Shown piece after piece: positions 42,449 through 52,837 of a stretch of DNA of 64,000 nucleotides (its first letter is position 1; each line of letters begins with the position of its first letter). The stretch lies in contig NZ_JBGMEB010000006.1 of NCBI RefSeq assembly GCF_041447285.1, positions 124,001-188,000 on the forward strand, read 5' to 3'. The notes under the pieces are model-generated. The model ran no database searches, was not told the origin of the DNA, and saw only the letters and a list, made by a program, of their open reading frames with translations. A program made the position numbers and the translations under genes. This stretch comes from Methanomethylovorans sp041447285. Lineage in GTDB: Archaea; Halobacteriota; Methanosarcinia; Methanosarcinales; Methanosarcinaceae.

Positions 42449-43561
42449 ATGACTATAGGTATGATTAATACTGCCCAACCTTATACAGGTATTGGAAATT
42501 ATTCTTTTTCTCTGTTTGAATCTCTTAAAGGCTTAGTAGATATCGATCATGTCTTCTTTGACAGCAAGCAGTTTACTGTAAGTGAACTTACCACATCAAG
42601 TAAAATTGCAAGTACAAGAAGAATACCGCTTGTAGACAATAACCCTTTTTTTTACTACAGGATGCAAGGTCACATTCCAAAATATGATATGTATCTCCTC
42701 ACCAACCAGAATATTTCTTTTTTCAAGGTAGCACCTAAAGTGATCACCTGTCATGACATCATACATGAAATGTATCCTGCAAGCAAAGTGCATCAGATGG
42801 CAGGTAAAATGATGTATAAGGGCCTGAAGGATGCAGAGCATATAATTACTGATTCTGATGCAACTGCAAGTGATCTGCAATGCAAATACGGGATATCCGA
42901 AGATAAAATGACCACGGTCTATCTTGGGATAGATCATGAAATGTTCAGACCTGTTGAAGATGTTTCTTCAATATGGTCAAAGTACAATCTTGAAAAAGAT
43001 AAGGAATATATTCTGCACATTAGTTCCGAGCAGCCAAGGAAAAATGTTGAAGGTATCATTAAAGCATTCTACAGATTGAAAAAAGAATCCGGAAGAACGG
43101 ATCTCGTTCTATTAAAGGCAGGAGAGGCCCAATACCCACAGGACAGGAAAAACATCATGTCATTGATAACCTCTCTTGGTCTTGAAAATGATGTTCGTTT
43201 TCTTGGAAGGGTTTCCAATGAAGATCTTGTCAGATTATATTGCATTGCAAAGATGTTCGTTTTCCCATCATTTTACGAGGGCTTCGGACTTCCGGTCATA
43301 GAGGCTATGGCATGTGGATGCCCGGTGATCACATCCAGTGCGTCATCATTGCCAGAAATCGCTGGTGATGCCTGCATTATTGTGGATCCAGAAGATTATC
43401 AGGGAATGAGTACCTCTATGCTTGAATTGCTCCAGGACGATGATCTGAGATCTTCCTTTATTAGAAAGGGAATTGATAGAGCGGCTCAATTCTCCTGGGG
43501 AAGATGCGCTAATGAAACTGCAAAAGTATGCACTCGTGTTCTTGAAGGGATTTTATCTTAA
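42449..43561 (+). CDS. Family 4 glycosyltransferase
   Basis: A 370-residue GT-B enzyme. Start set at the ATG following GGTGA. Motifs: N-terminal PYTGIGNYSFSL, acceptor region TCHDIIHE, donor site HISSEQPRKN (about 188-197), FLGRVSNEDL, and EGFGLPVIEAMACGCPVI (about 276-293). It is the last plus-strand gene of this run and overlaps the 3' end of the convergent large surface-protein gene by 4 nt. Confidence 0.88.
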   Translation: MTIGMINTAQPYTGIGNYSFSLFESLKGLVDIDHVFFDSKQFTVSELTTSSKIASTRRIPLVDNNPFFYYRMQGHIPKYDMYLLTNQNISFFKVAPKVITCHDIIHEMYPASKVHQMAGKMMYKGLKDAEHIITDSDATASDLQCKYGISEDKMTTVYLGIDHEMFRPVEDVSSIWSKYNLEKDKEYILHISSEQPRKNVEGIIKAFYRLKKESGRTDLVLLKAGEAQYPQDRKNIMSLITSLGLENDVRFLGRVSNEDLVRLYCIAKMFVFPSFYEGFGLPVIEAMACGCPVITSSASSLPEIAGDACIIVDPEDYQGMSTSMLELLQDDDLRSSFIRKGIDRAAQFSWGRCANETAKVCTRVLEGILS

Positions 43562-46500
43562 AGCCCTTCCTTCTTCCGGAATTTTCTTCCAAGTATATCG
43601 ATCAACCCTGTAATTATCACACAGATCAGTATTACTGTAGTATCCACATGTGAGCTTACCAAACCATGTTGTATTTCTTCTGCTATCTGAAGGATCATAA
43701 AACTGGTAATTAATGTAAGACACAGACGACGGTTAAACTCCATTATTTTCAGATATTTTTCGTTCCTGCGCCGCTCTTCTATTTTATTTGCAGAAGAAGT
43801 ATTTCTATTTGCATATGTCAGAAGGATTGCTATGCATAGAATGGACATAAACAGGCCAATATATACAGGTATACTACTACCTCTTGCTTTTGAAGAAAGA
43901 ACTTCTATGCTTCCATTATCTTGCTTCGTGCTTCCCTCGGCAATATCATCAGCTATTGATCTTAGCATGTAGGATATGTCTTCAGGCTCTATGTTGTATT
44001 TTTCTGAGTTACTGGGAAGGGCCACAATACAAAATATGCCTGTATCTCTGAGGCTCACACTGAAATTGAATATTCCATTTTTGTCTCCGATATTGTTAGT
44101 GGATATGTAAGCCCATTCACCATTTTTGAACTGGGCCACATAAACATTTTCAGGTCCTAGTCCTTTGTAGTCGAGCCACTGTTTTTCCACAAAGAATTCT
44201 GTGTATATGGTCCCGGGATTAGTTGGATAGAGACTTAGGTCATATATACCGTAGATTTCTCCACTTATTCCTTTATCTCCGCCAGGCAACCTTTTCAGTT
44301 CCTTAAGTAAAAAGGAGAAGTCAGTTGTTTCCGCGTTATAATAAATATTAAAGCTGCTGAGGTTATTACTATCTATGGTAACCGGTATCTCTTTCACAGG
44401 CTCTTTAAATGAGAAGTCATTTCCATACTGTACTTTTATGTTCAAAATGCTCTCTTTAGTTGAGATATTTTTTTTGCTGACCAGGATCTTATTGTTCTCT
44501 GCAGGTTCCAGTGTGAGGTATCCTCTCAGGATAGCTACAGGTTTACCTTCTTCAAGTAGGATGTCACTGTTCTCTTCAAGTGTTACTTTTATATCCTGAA
44601 GCTTATCGCCATTGATATCAGCTATCTCTGTTGTAGAGCCATCTTTGAATGTGTCGTGATCCTTTAATACAACAGTATGTCCACTGATTTTATTTATCCT
44701 GAGCTGAACAAAGGGATTGCTATCATCTTTTATGATTTCTCCGCATTCGATGCTTAGCAACGGCATTTCATTATCGTTTATGACCTCTTTATAAGTAGTT
44801 GTATCATTTTCTTCGATCTCAAAATTTGAGAGCACATTTCCTTCTCTATATAGGGAGCAACTGATCTTATACATATCCATGTCTATTGTATGCATTTGCA
44901 AGTACATTCCATCTTCAAGTTCCACCTTGCTACTTGAATTTACTATTATGTCCATGTCAGCTATCGTTCTTTTAGAGAGGACAGCGGATGAGTTGTCGAT
45001 GTTTAGTATACAATAGGGTTCGCCAAGATATGCGACCGTTCTGTTTAGAGGACCTTTAATTCTATTATCCTGATATTGCAGAGTTCCGTATACCATCTCA
45101 TCTTTACTCAGTGTACTGTCATCTGCGGAAACAATATTCAGGAATTCCCAGTTTCCCTTTCCTGTATTGCCGGAGTAAAATAGACCAGGTGATGTCCATG
45201 TATTCAGTTCGTTATTATAGTTGGAAGGATCAAAATAAGTATAATCTGTAGTATTCCTATACGGATAAAATGCAATTTGTTCTTTTTGCTGGGGAACTAT
45301 GATATAATCTACTTTTGCTTCTTGTTTTTTGCTAATGGTGTCATACAAGGAAACTACAGTGGCTTGATCTTTGCTGAAGAAAGCTTCTTCACTGAAAGCG
45401 AAATATGCATCCGATTCAATTTTGACATCCCCTTTAGGTATTTTTATGCGATATGGTGAAGCAGATGCCGGTAGTTTGATGTTTATCCATTTGTTCTTCG
45501 TATCCAGTTTTGTATGGTATGTATGATTGTTTCCTTCGATGGTGATACTCTGTAATCCTTCATCATGCAAGGTCATGAATTTTAATGAGAATCTTTTGTT
45601 AGAACCCACATAAAGGTCTCCGGGAGATAGGACGAATATCTTGCCATCAAAAACCATTTTATCCTGAGCACTGTGTAATTCATCTATTACAACATCATCA
45701 TCATTTGATTTGAGATCTATATGGTATATGCCGTTTTGCAGTCCGGGCAGTTCTAAGGTTTCTGTCTGAATAATTCCAGTTTTTCTGGTTGCTGAAATTT
45801 GACCATCATCAGGTATGCTCATATATCCAACAATTTCCCCGGCAGATGAATAGATAGTAACATTTAGTTCATCTGTGCCTTCATACCAGTTCAAGTCGTG
45901 CTTTGAAATAGAAATGCTCAGTGTCTCATTGTTAACATAGGTGTATATTTCATGTTCTCCTCTCAGTTGCATGGAGATTTTTGTCTCGCTGGCAGGATCA
46001 GTAAAAATGGTTCCCATGCCATTGAACTTAATGTAAGGTGCTACGGAAAATACAGAATATGAGGATGGTTTTTCCATTTCTGCTTTAAGGTCTTTTATAT
46101 CGCTATGCTTGTATGAATATATTTTATATTCTTCAGTCGAGGCCAGTGGAGTGGCCTCGTCGAACCTATCCAGCAAATGGTTATACACCATCCTGCTTTT
46201 AAGGCAGATGTAGCCATCAAGAAGTGAAGTATTTCCGGACGGTGTTATTGTAAATATGTTCCCAGGCTTGAGGCGTATTATTAAATCTTCATCTCCATCC
46301 CAATCGATATCCTCAAAGCTTATGGTATAATTCTCAAATACGTCCTGTCCGTCCTTTAAAACATCTACTTTTCTTACAGATATCTCTGCTAAAGAAGCCA
46401 TATCTTTATCATGCAAGGAATTGCCTGAAGTAACTGAAAAAACTGCTACTTTTTTCCCTTCATATAGCTCGGAGTAATTGTATACTTCATTTTCCTTTAA

Positions 46501-46950
46501 ACTAAAAGAATCAAGAGTTGTTTGGTTGCGTGTAAGTATAAATGTGGAATCGCCATTATCCAATGTTTCTGTACATTCCAGAGTATAGCCTTCTGGCATG
46601 TCTATCTTGCCACCTCGATATACATGCATATTCAGGCCTTCCCACAATTCTGTGGACAAAATCGCAGTATCATTAATTACATCTATTGTGTATGGCTTTC
46701 CCAGATAGTCTGTTTTGTTTTCCTCCTGAGTTGCCGCATAATAAAAATGATCGGAATCTATAATAGTACCATCTGACAGGTCTATTGACAGCATTTCTTT
46801 ATCCAGCAATAAGGAAGGTGCATCTGCACCTGTTATTGTATAACTTTTCCCATCATATTTTACATAAGAAAGTGGTCCGGTGACTTCAGACGCTGCAACT
46901 GGAACGATCATTGCGATCAGTAAAATAAGGCACAAGAATTTTTTATACAC
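43558..46950 (-). CDS. Large secreted S-layer-like surface protein with C-terminal membrane domain
   Basis: 1130 residues: signal peptide (about 1-20), two S-layer-like halves (about 30-260 and 620-860, each with a LGKPYTIDVIN/LGEPYCILNID strand), between them a beta-rich domain (about 320-560) also found in the next gene, and a C-terminal region with three membrane helices. Many N-glycosylation sequons. It heads no obvious pathway but lies amid glycosyltransferases, so it may be a glycan acceptor or an envelope scaffold. First half and second half have diverged strongly. Ends in the charged tail RKFRKKEGL. Confidence 0.82.
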   Translation of the reverse strand: MYKKFLCLILLIAMIVPVAASEVTGPLSYVKYDGKSYTITGADAPSLLLDKEMLSIDLSDGTIIDSDHFYYAATQEENKTDYLGKPYTIDVINDTAILSTELWEGLNMHVYRGGKIDMPEGYTLECTETLDNGDSTFILTRNQTTLDSFSLKENEVYNYSELYEGKKVAVFSVTSGNSLHDKDMASLAEISVRKVDVLKDGQDVFENYTISFEDIDWDGDEDLIIRLKPGNIFTITPSGNTSLLDGYICLKSRMVYNHLLDRFDEATPLASTEEYKIYSYKHSDIKDLKAEMEKPSSYSVFSVAPYIKFNGMGTIFTDPASETKISMQLRGEHEIYTYVNNETLSISISKHDLNWYEGTDELNVTIYSSAGEIVGYMSIPDDGQISATRKTGIIQTETLELPGLQNGIYHIDLKSNDDDVVIDELHSAQDKMVFDGKIFVLSPGDLYVGSNKRFSLKFMTLHDEGLQSITIEGNNHTYHTKLDTKNKWINIKLPASASPYRIKIPKGDVKIESDAYFAFSEEAFFSKDQATVVSLYDTISKKQEAKVDYIIVPQQKEQIAFYPYRNTTDYTYFDPSNYNNELNTWTSPGLFYSGNTGKGNWEFLNIVSADDSTLSKDEMVYGTLQYQDNRIKGPLNRTVAYLGEPYCILNIDNSSAVLSKRTIADMDIIVNSSSKVELEDGMYLQMHTIDMDMYKISCSLYREGNVLSNFEIEENDTTTYKEVINDNEMPLLSIECGEIIKDDSNPFVQLRINKISGHTVVLKDHDTFKDGSTTEIADINGDKLQDIKVTLEENSDILLEEGKPVAILRGYLTLEPAENNKILVSKKNISTKESILNIKVQYGNDFSFKEPVKEIPVTIDSNNLSSFNIYYNAETTDFSFLLKELKRLPGGDKGISGEIYGIYDLSLYPTNPGTIYTEFFVEKQWLDYKGLGPENVYVAQFKNGEWAYISTNNIGDKNGIFNFSVSLRDTGIFCIVALPSNSEKYNIEPEDISYMLRSIADDIAEGSTKQDNGSIEVLSSKARGSSIPVYIGLFMSILCIAILLTYANRNTSSANKIEERRRNEKYLKIMEFNRRLCLTLITSFMILQIAEEIQHGLVSSHVDTTVILICVIITGLIDILGRKFRKKEGL

Positions 46951-46954
46951 ACAA

Positions 46955-48436
46955 TCACTCCTCTAACGTAACTTTTATCCAATCTACAGGAACACTGATC
47001 TTAGAGGAATCGTCAGATTGTTCAATATTTGTAGAGAAATCGAGCATATTGTTCTTTACATAAAGGTCAGTAATTTCCCATTCTGTTTCGGCTATTATCC
47101 ATCCATTTTCTGATTTTATGGATTGGTTTTTCATCATTACATAATCAACATTGTTTTTCTCAAGCCAGTAAAAATCATTATTTACAGGTGCAACTCTACA
47201 TTTCATTGGATTGAAATAGGATGTCTCAGTAAAAGAATAATACATGTTTGATTCTATCTGCAGATCCCCACAAGGAATGTTCATTTTCTGCATGCCTCCT
47301 GCAGATTTTATTTGTCCATTTTGTGTAACTGCGATTTTATCGATGGGTATGTTGTATGTTGAATTGCCACTGCTGACCTCTATTGTTTGAAGCCCATCAT
47401 TGTGCAGTGTCATAAGGTCAACTGTTTGATCATTTTCAGTTGAAAAGAACAGCTTGGTAGGAGCATATGCGAATACATTATTCTCTACAACTAGTTTATC
47501 ACTGGAAACTTGCAGTTTTTTGATCAATGTATCATCATTGGTATCTATTACTATCTTGTATGTTCCATCATTAAGTCCAGTGGCTTTGATATGGGATCTT
47601 TGTGTAGCTTTCAGACCTCGATGATCTGTTATATCGCCATCATCTGCAATTGTCGCAGATTTGACTGCTTCTCCTGTGGTGGATACTATTTTTATTACCA
47701 TATCATCTGTTCCATTGTACCAGTTCAGGTCCAGTTTTTCAATATCTACTGAAAGTTCGGTCCCATGTACATATGTCAAAAAAGTATGTTTTCCTCTTAG
47801 TGTTGTATTCAATGTTGTATTTGTTGAATTATCATTCTCTGGAAGTTCTTCAGCTCCAGGGAAAGAACTAATAGATGGTTGAATAGCTATGGTATTTTCA
47901 GGTTGCAGCACCTCAAAGAAATCTTTAACATTTGAGAATTTGGGTGTATCTTCATTTAAAGAATAAATGGAAATATTGTTGTCAGAATAGATTTTATCAT
48001 ATTCTTCCTCTAATTGCCTTTGGAACGGATCATATAGCAGATTCCATTTGTAGTTCCATTGAGGAGCACTGTGTGCACCCAATTTGAATATAGATCCTTT
48101 TGGAAGATCATCTTTGAAACGAATCTGGACCTTAATTCGTGAAGCACTATCTATTTCAGTTTCTTTTAACTGAAAATATACAAAACGATCGGTAAAGTTC
48201 CTGAAGTTGATTTTCTCATTTCCATAGGTCTCTTTTAAAGGTTCGGATATTCTCTCTTCCGGCCCAGTGAGTTTAACATCTCTGATCATATCAGTTCTAG
48301 AGCCTAAGTCTATAACGTATGATCCATCGTTTTCTTCTATCTGTGTAGATTGGATATTCATCATTAACAAGTAAGAGAACAAAATCAGTGGAATCAACAG
48401 ATGGATCTTGTTAATGTTCATGCGGGGCTCCATCAA
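46955..48436 (-). CDS. Secreted surface protein sharing a domain with the 1130-residue neighbour
   Basis: 493 residues with an N-terminal export signal/anchor (about 10-30). Residues about 220-400 (LRGKHTFLTYVHGTELSVDI, LDLNWYNGTDDM, DLMTLHNDGLQTIEV) parallel the neighbour's middle domain (LRGEHEIYTYVNNETLSISI, HDLNWYEGTDEL, FMTLHDEGLQSITI), showing duplication within the locus. No C-terminal anchor. It overlaps the upstream 139-residue gene by 4 nt and precedes the large gene by 4 nt, so all three form one operon. Function unknown; envelope role inferred. Confidence 0.78.
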   Translation of the reverse strand: MMEPRMNINKIHLLIPLILFSYLLMMNIQSTQIEENDGSYVIDLGSRTDMIRDVKLTGPEERISEPLKETYGNEKINFRNFTDRFVYFQLKETEIDSASRIKVQIRFKDDLPKGSIFKLGAHSAPQWNYKWNLLYDPFQRQLEEEYDKIYSDNNISIYSLNEDTPKFSNVKDFFEVLQPENTIAIQPSISSFPGAEELPENDNSTNTTLNTTLRGKHTFLTYVHGTELSVDIEKLDLNWYNGTDDMVIKIVSTTGEAVKSATIADDGDITDHRGLKATQRSHIKATGLNDGTYKIVIDTNDDTLIKKLQVSSDKLVVENNVFAYAPTKLFFSTENDQTVDLMTLHNDGLQTIEVSSGNSTYNIPIDKIAVTQNGQIKSAGGMQKMNIPCGDLQIESNMYYSFTETSYFNPMKCRVAPVNNDFYWLEKNNVDYVMMKNQSIKSENGWIIAETEWEITDLYVKNNMLDFSTNIEQSDDSSKISVPVDWIKVTLEE

Positions 48437-48852
48437 GTTATTACTATGTTATTTGATATCGGATGGATCTCAGTTGTTCCTTTTTTTTGCATGCATAGCG
48501 TTACAGTATGATTGCCCTTATTCATCGTGGAAGAGTCAATGCTGATTTTCAGCTCAGATGTTCCTATGTCTCCGGACAAGTATTCACCCCCTGATCCGTA
48601 ACCATATTTGTAAGGTGATACTCTCTCAATGGCTATGCCTGATTGTTCGCTGTATTTTTCATTCTCATCAAACAGAATTACGGCGTTTGTTGCTCCATCT
48701 ATTTTCAATGATACATTCCAGTCTTCCAGCTCTTTCGAGGTTAGACCATTTTCAGCTACTAAAAAGAAAGTGATCATATCCCCTTTTTTGTAAGTATCAG
48801 AAAGCCCCTTGATTCTAAGTTCCTCTGCATCTGCCATGCTTACTAGTAGCAC
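48433..48852 (-). CDS. Small secreted beta-rich protein, first gene of the surface-protein operon
   Basis: About 139 residues of beta-sandwich-like sequence after a signal peptide. The GTG start used here leaves only MLLVSMADA as export signal. In-frame upstream codons encode KRNAYYSSILTAAIILIVLLVSMADA, a full signal peptide, but no ATG, GTG or TTG is in frame; an ATT (48925-48927) follows GAGGGG. An ATG at 48936-48938 is in another frame. Either a rare start codon or a one-base difference explains this. Promoter at about 48955-48968. No known family. Confidence 0.65.
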   Translation of the reverse strand: MLLVSMADAEELRIKGLSDTYKKGDMITFFLVAENGLTSKELEDWNVSLKIDGATNAVILFDENEKYSEQSGIAIERVSPYKYGYGSGGEYLSGDIGTSELKISIDSSTMNKGNHTVTLCMQKKGTTEIHPISNNIVIT

Positions 48853-48954
48853 TATTAGAATAATTGCAGCTGTAAGGATTGAACTATAATATGCATTCCG
48901 TTTGGTATGTTTCCCATTCTGGATAATATTCCCCTCATTAAATAAACCAAATTT

Positions 48955-48968
48955 AATATATTATAATT
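48955..48968 (-). promoter_or_regulatory. TATA promoter of the surface-protein operon
   Basis: The minus strand reads AATTATAATATATT here, a strong TATA box. Transcription would begin near 48935, almost at the proposed upstream start of the first gene, giving a very short leader. Confidence 0.5.
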
Positions 48969-49069
48969 AATCTAAATAATGTTATATATATTTAATGTTC
49001 AGATTAAACTAAAAACAAGAGGTATTGGCAATTAGTACGGTATGTGACTAACAATGCTCACTTGTTCTT

Positions 49070-49342
49070 TTATCTTACAATATTATATCGTCTAAAAAGA
49101 GCAACAAACAGTGCAGCGAACGTTAACAAAAGTATCATATATACAGAATTTTCAAAATTAATCCTCATTCCCAGAAGATTGAACAAAAAAAATAAACTAA
49201 GTGGTACCATAACAAGAGAAAGCCCTATAGAAAGTGCAATCCTTTCTATCAGATCTATCTCTTTGTCAAATAATGCGTAAGTCCATGCTAATCCTGGCAC
49301 AAATAATGCCAGCAGTGAACCAGCAAGCATTTGGATGGTCAT
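49070..49342 (-). CDS. Small membrane protein, DUF1616-like
   Basis: 90 residues, three membrane helices. LFVPGLAWTYALFDKEIDLIERIALSIGLSL follows the pattern of the N-terminal membrane part of archaeal DUF1616 proteins, here lacking their extracellular domain. Its start overlaps the previous gene's stop by 4 nt. Function unknown; part of the GT-C operon. Confidence 0.65.
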   Translation of the reverse strand: MTIQMLAGSLLALFVPGLAWTYALFDKEIDLIERIALSIGLSLVMVPLSLFFLFNLLGMRINFENSVYMILLLTFAALFVALFRRYNIVR

Positions 49343-49827
49343 TTATTCTCCATTTTCTTCTTTTGTTGTTTACCATTTTTGTTATTTCCAATCAGGTCCT
49401 TGAGTTCAAAATCGCAGAAAATCAATGAAACAGTCAGTAGAAGCATGCCTGACAGGATAGCAACCTCATTAACGATGCTTGTAGCATAGGATAACTTATG
49501 CTCTACCGCAAATAATCCAATGATAGCTATCACAATAGCCAAAATAATATGTATAATGTTGGAAATCTGTTTGATTTGTTTCTGATCTTTAAATTCTTCT
49601 TTAAATACCAGAAGATCTGCCAGGCCGGAACTAATTGTGGGTATTGCTATGTATTTTATGTCAAAATATATGGATACACTATGTGGCCAGATATTTTCCA
49701 TCAGGAACAACAGAAGCATTGTTATAAAAAGCGTTGAGAACAAGTTGTGGTTAAACACCACTAGTTTGTCCTGATTTGCAATACATTTTGAAGATCTGGG
49801 CATATCTTTTACCTTAATAAATTTCAT
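49339..49827 (-). CDS. Uncharacterised four-helix membrane protein
   Basis: 162 residues with about four membrane helices and a highly charged C-terminal tail (GNNKNGKQQKKKMENK). Overlaps its upstream and downstream genes by 4 nt each, hence translationally coupled to the GT-C protein. No family recognised; it could be an accessory subunit of that enzyme. Confidence 0.65.
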   Translation of the reverse strand: MKFIKVKDMPRSSKCIANQDKLVVFNHNLFSTLFITMLLLFLMENIWPHSVSIYFDIKYIAIPTISSGLADLLVFKEEFKDQKQIKQISNIIHIILAIVIAIIGLFAVEHKLSYATSIVNEVAILSGMLLLTVSLIFCDFELKDLIGNNKNGKQQKKKMENK

Positions 49828-51428
49828 TGAACGGGCCCGGCATATCTATATATTTTACTTTTGCCTTCTCTTATCAATTGGAATTCTTTGTTGGAATACT
49901 TGCTGAGTTCTATATTTTCTATATTCATTGAATGATATATATAAATATCTTCGCCATATTTTGACATAAATTCTACAGCTTGTTGTGAATCAGATGTTTT
50001 GAGAAAATCATTCCACTCTTCTTCTGTATATTTGTCCCACTGAAAAAGTCCCGGAGCTATCACAGGATGTTTTCCCCATCCGAGAACCCAAGGTGCGTCA
50101 TATGCAGTTGTAAGGATATAACTTTCCGATTTGATATTGTCAGCCATCCATTGAATATCCATAAGATCATTATCAGAAACAAGCCTGCTATTATCTGCCA
50201 TTTGGCTATGGAGGAGCAGGCTTCCGGTGAATAGTATTAACAAACATATCATTTTTCCATATACCAGTAGCTCTTTTTTTTGTTCAAAGAATATCCTTTG
50301 GATGCAACCTCCTGCTAGTACGATCAGGAGAATGTCAAGTGTTGCAAGGTACCTTCTGAAAAAAACAACTTTGAATATTATCAGTACGCTGGTAATAAGT
50401 GTGAAGTAAAATAAAGGATCTCTTTTTTTATTCAACAGCATATAAATAAATCCCAGGATGCCGAATATGATGTAAGGGAATGATAAATATCCATATTTTG
50501 AAAAGGACAAAAAAGTTCCTCCCTGGGTGTTTACATCGTTAGTGAGGTTGTTTAAAGCAACACTAAGCAACCCATTCAGCATGGAAACAAGAAGTTCCAC
50601 TCTGGGTATCCAGAAAGGTATAGCCAGCACGGCAGCGATTATGCAGGTCAAATATATTTTGGGGTTTTTTGTTTCGAACAGCCAGCATAGCAACACTAAA
50701 GACAAAAGAAGAAAATGTGGCTGGTGGTATATACTCAAAGCAGCATAAATGATAGCTGTAGTTATGTATCTTTCTTTTTGTAGCAAAAGTATGGCTGTTA
50801 ACATCAGGAAAAGCCCGATTATATTCCTCAGGTACGAATATTCAAAAAGCATATACTGCGTTGCAGATATCAGATAGAGGACCGTGGAAATAATTGCTCC
50901 CCTTTCGTTTGATATTCGTTTTGACACGGAGGACACCGGAAATACCATCAGTCCACATACAAGGGGCGTAAAAACAGTTATGAACTCAATGGACCCCCAA
51001 TCTGCAACTACATACAGTATATCTCCAAGTAAAAACAATCCCGGAGGAAACATTTCTTTGAACCATTCGGGTAATACACTTTCAGGAACACCGGGGAGAT
51101 TTGAGATGTATGTATCAAAGCCATACTTATACAGGCCAGGATCATATCCAGGCGGTACGTTTGTCCCAAAATATGGGTAATTACGAATGAAAACAGACAA
51201 TATGAATACGGATGCAAGTACTATCCAGATGATCCTGTTATCAACAATTCCTTTATTCTTCTCCCTGTCCATATCTCTAATAATAGGTATTCCCAGTATG
51301 GGGAGGATAAATATCAATAGTTCTATCTTTACTTCATGAGAACTGATGAGTATACTGAATATTACTAATAGTAAAGATATTACTATAAGTTTCAGGAATA
51401 TTTTTTTACATATCTCATCTATGTCCAT
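49824..51428 (-). CDS. GT-C type integral membrane glycosyltransferase candidate
   Basis: 534 residues, about 11-12 membrane helices with a short soluble C-terminus. The first large loop contains PPGYDPGLYKYGFD, with an Asp in the position typical of GT-C enzymes using polyprenyl-linked sugars, followed by a long loop to the next helix. First gene of a three-gene operon with two small membrane proteins. Specificity unknown. Divergent from the flippase gene. Confidence 0.75.
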   Translation of the reverse strand: MDIDEICKKIFLKLIVISLLLVIFSILISSHEVKIELLIFILPILGIPIIRDMDREKNKGIVDNRIIWIVLASVFILSVFIRNYPYFGTNVPPGYDPGLYKYGFDTYISNLPGVPESVLPEWFKEMFPPGLFLLGDILYVVADWGSIEFITVFTPLVCGLMVFPVSSVSKRISNERGAIISTVLYLISATQYMLFEYSYLRNIIGLFLMLTAILLLQKERYITTAIIYAALSIYHQPHFLLLSLVLLCWLFETKNPKIYLTCIIAAVLAIPFWIPRVELLVSMLNGLLSVALNNLTNDVNTQGGTFLSFSKYGYLSFPYIIFGILGFIYMLLNKKRDPLFYFTLITSVLIIFKVVFFRRYLATLDILLIVLAGGCIQRIFFEQKKELLVYGKMICLLILFTGSLLLHSQMADNSRLVSDNDLMDIQWMADNIKSESYILTTAYDAPWVLGWGKHPVIAPGLFQWDKYTEEEWNDFLKTSDSQQAVEFMSKYGEDIYIYHSMNIENIELSKYSNKEFQLIREGKSKIYRYAGPVQ

Positions 51429-51572
51429 CTGATCTCACTGTATCCTTGTGCACATGTATTTCTGCAGTGAAAGTAGGCAAGTTTATAAATTATTGCAACA
51501 TTTAGATATATCTCATGGGATAAAAATCCCACTTCTCGGATATACAAAATACTGATATGTTACAAGGTAAAA

Positions 51573-52820
51573 ATGAAGCAGAGTTTAAGGCACGGAACTA
51601 TCTATCTAATAGCAGCTCAGATCTCTTTTGTCCTCTCTGGGTATGCGACACATATCGGATTAGGTAGATTTCTAGGCCCTGCGGATTATGGTATATACGC
51701 AGTTGTTATTTCTCTTATGACAATGGTGAATCTGATCCTTTCAACTGGTATCCCACAGGCTGTATCCAAATATGTGGCACATCAGGATGGGAATGAATTA
51801 CAAGTTAAAAGAACTGCGCAAAATATGCAATTAGCATTTAGTTTAGTTCTATTCATCATTTACTATTTTTTTGCCGAGAATTTAGCTATCATGTTGAATG
51901 ACCCGGGCCTAGCCCCATATCTTCGGCTTTCTTCTCTTATTGTTCCGGCATATGCACTACAGGCCTTATATATCGGGTATTTCAACGGATTAAAAGAGTA
52001 TGGTAAACAATCCCTTATGGTTATTCTCTATTCCGTTTTTAAAGTAGTGTTAATACTTGGTTTTGCAGTAACCTCTTATGCACTTTATGGTGCAATAACT
52101 GGTTTTGTAATCTCATCAATAGCTGTTCTGGTTTTGGGATTTTTCTTTGTTCGCTCAACAGATCAAAAGTTCCAATCATCATCAAATAAAACCAGTCTTA
52201 TTTCTGCAAGGACAATATTGGACTTTGCAACTCCAATTATATTCTATTCAGTAGCTACAAACTTGATTATGAGCTTTGATCTTTTCTTTGTAAAAGCTTA
52301 TCTTACAGATATGGATGTAGGCATTTATTCAGCAGTATCTACAATCTCAAAAGTGCCATTTTACATCATTGCAGGTATCTATGGTGCTCTATTTCCTGCA
52401 ATTTCAAGTATGTCAGTACATAATGATCGGTCACAGATGACCATGCATATTATTAGATCAGTAAAATATTCCATGCTTATACTTGTGCCTTCTACGCTAT
52501 TCGTAGTGCTTTTTTCCAAACAGGTGTTAAGTATTCTCTTTTCTGAACAATATTCAGCAGGCTCCACATCATTGGGTGTCCTGACAATAGGTATGGGTTT
52601 CTTTGGTCTATTCTCTCTGTTCACTACTGTAATCAATGGGATCGGACAGCCTCGTGTCTCAATGTTTATGAGTTTGATTGTCTTACTAATTGATATTATT
52701 CTTAACCAATTGTTAATACCCCTTTACGGAGTGGTTGGTGCAGCTATGGCAACATGCGTATCCTGTTTGCTGGGGCTTGTTATATCGTTCTTATATGTGT
52801 ACAGGAAATACAATTATTGA
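51573..52820 (+). CDS. Oligosaccharide flippase (Wzx/MOP family)
   Basis: 415 residues, about 12 membrane helices. N-terminal family signature GLGRFLGPADYGIYAVVIS; TGIPQAVSKYVA and the last helices are also typical. Moves lipid-linked glycan across the membrane, matching the surrounding glycosyltransferases. Compared with many Wzx proteins (about 480) it is slightly short at the C-terminus but appears complete. GGTAAAA precedes the ATG. Confidence 0.88.
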   Translation: MKQSLRHGTIYLIAAQISFVLSGYATHIGLGRFLGPADYGIYAVVISLMTMVNLILSTGIPQAVSKYVAHQDGNELQVKRTAQNMQLAFSLVLFIIYYFFAENLAIMLNDPGLAPYLRLSSLIVPAYALQALYIGYFNGLKEYGKQSLMVILYSVFKVVLILGFAVTSYALYGAITGFVISSIAVLVLGFFFVRSTDQKFQSSSNKTSLISARTILDFATPIIFYSVATNLIMSFDLFFVKAYLTDMDVGIYSAVSTISKVPFYIIAGIYGALFPAISSMSVHNDRSQMTMHIIRSVKYSMLILVPSTLFVVLFSKQVLSILFSEQYSAGSTSLGVLTIGMGFFGLFSLFTTVINGIGQPRVSMFMSLIVLLIDIILNQLLIPLYGVVGAAMATCVSCLLGLVISFLYVYRKYNY

Positions 52821-52837
52821 AATTATTAAAAGGAATA

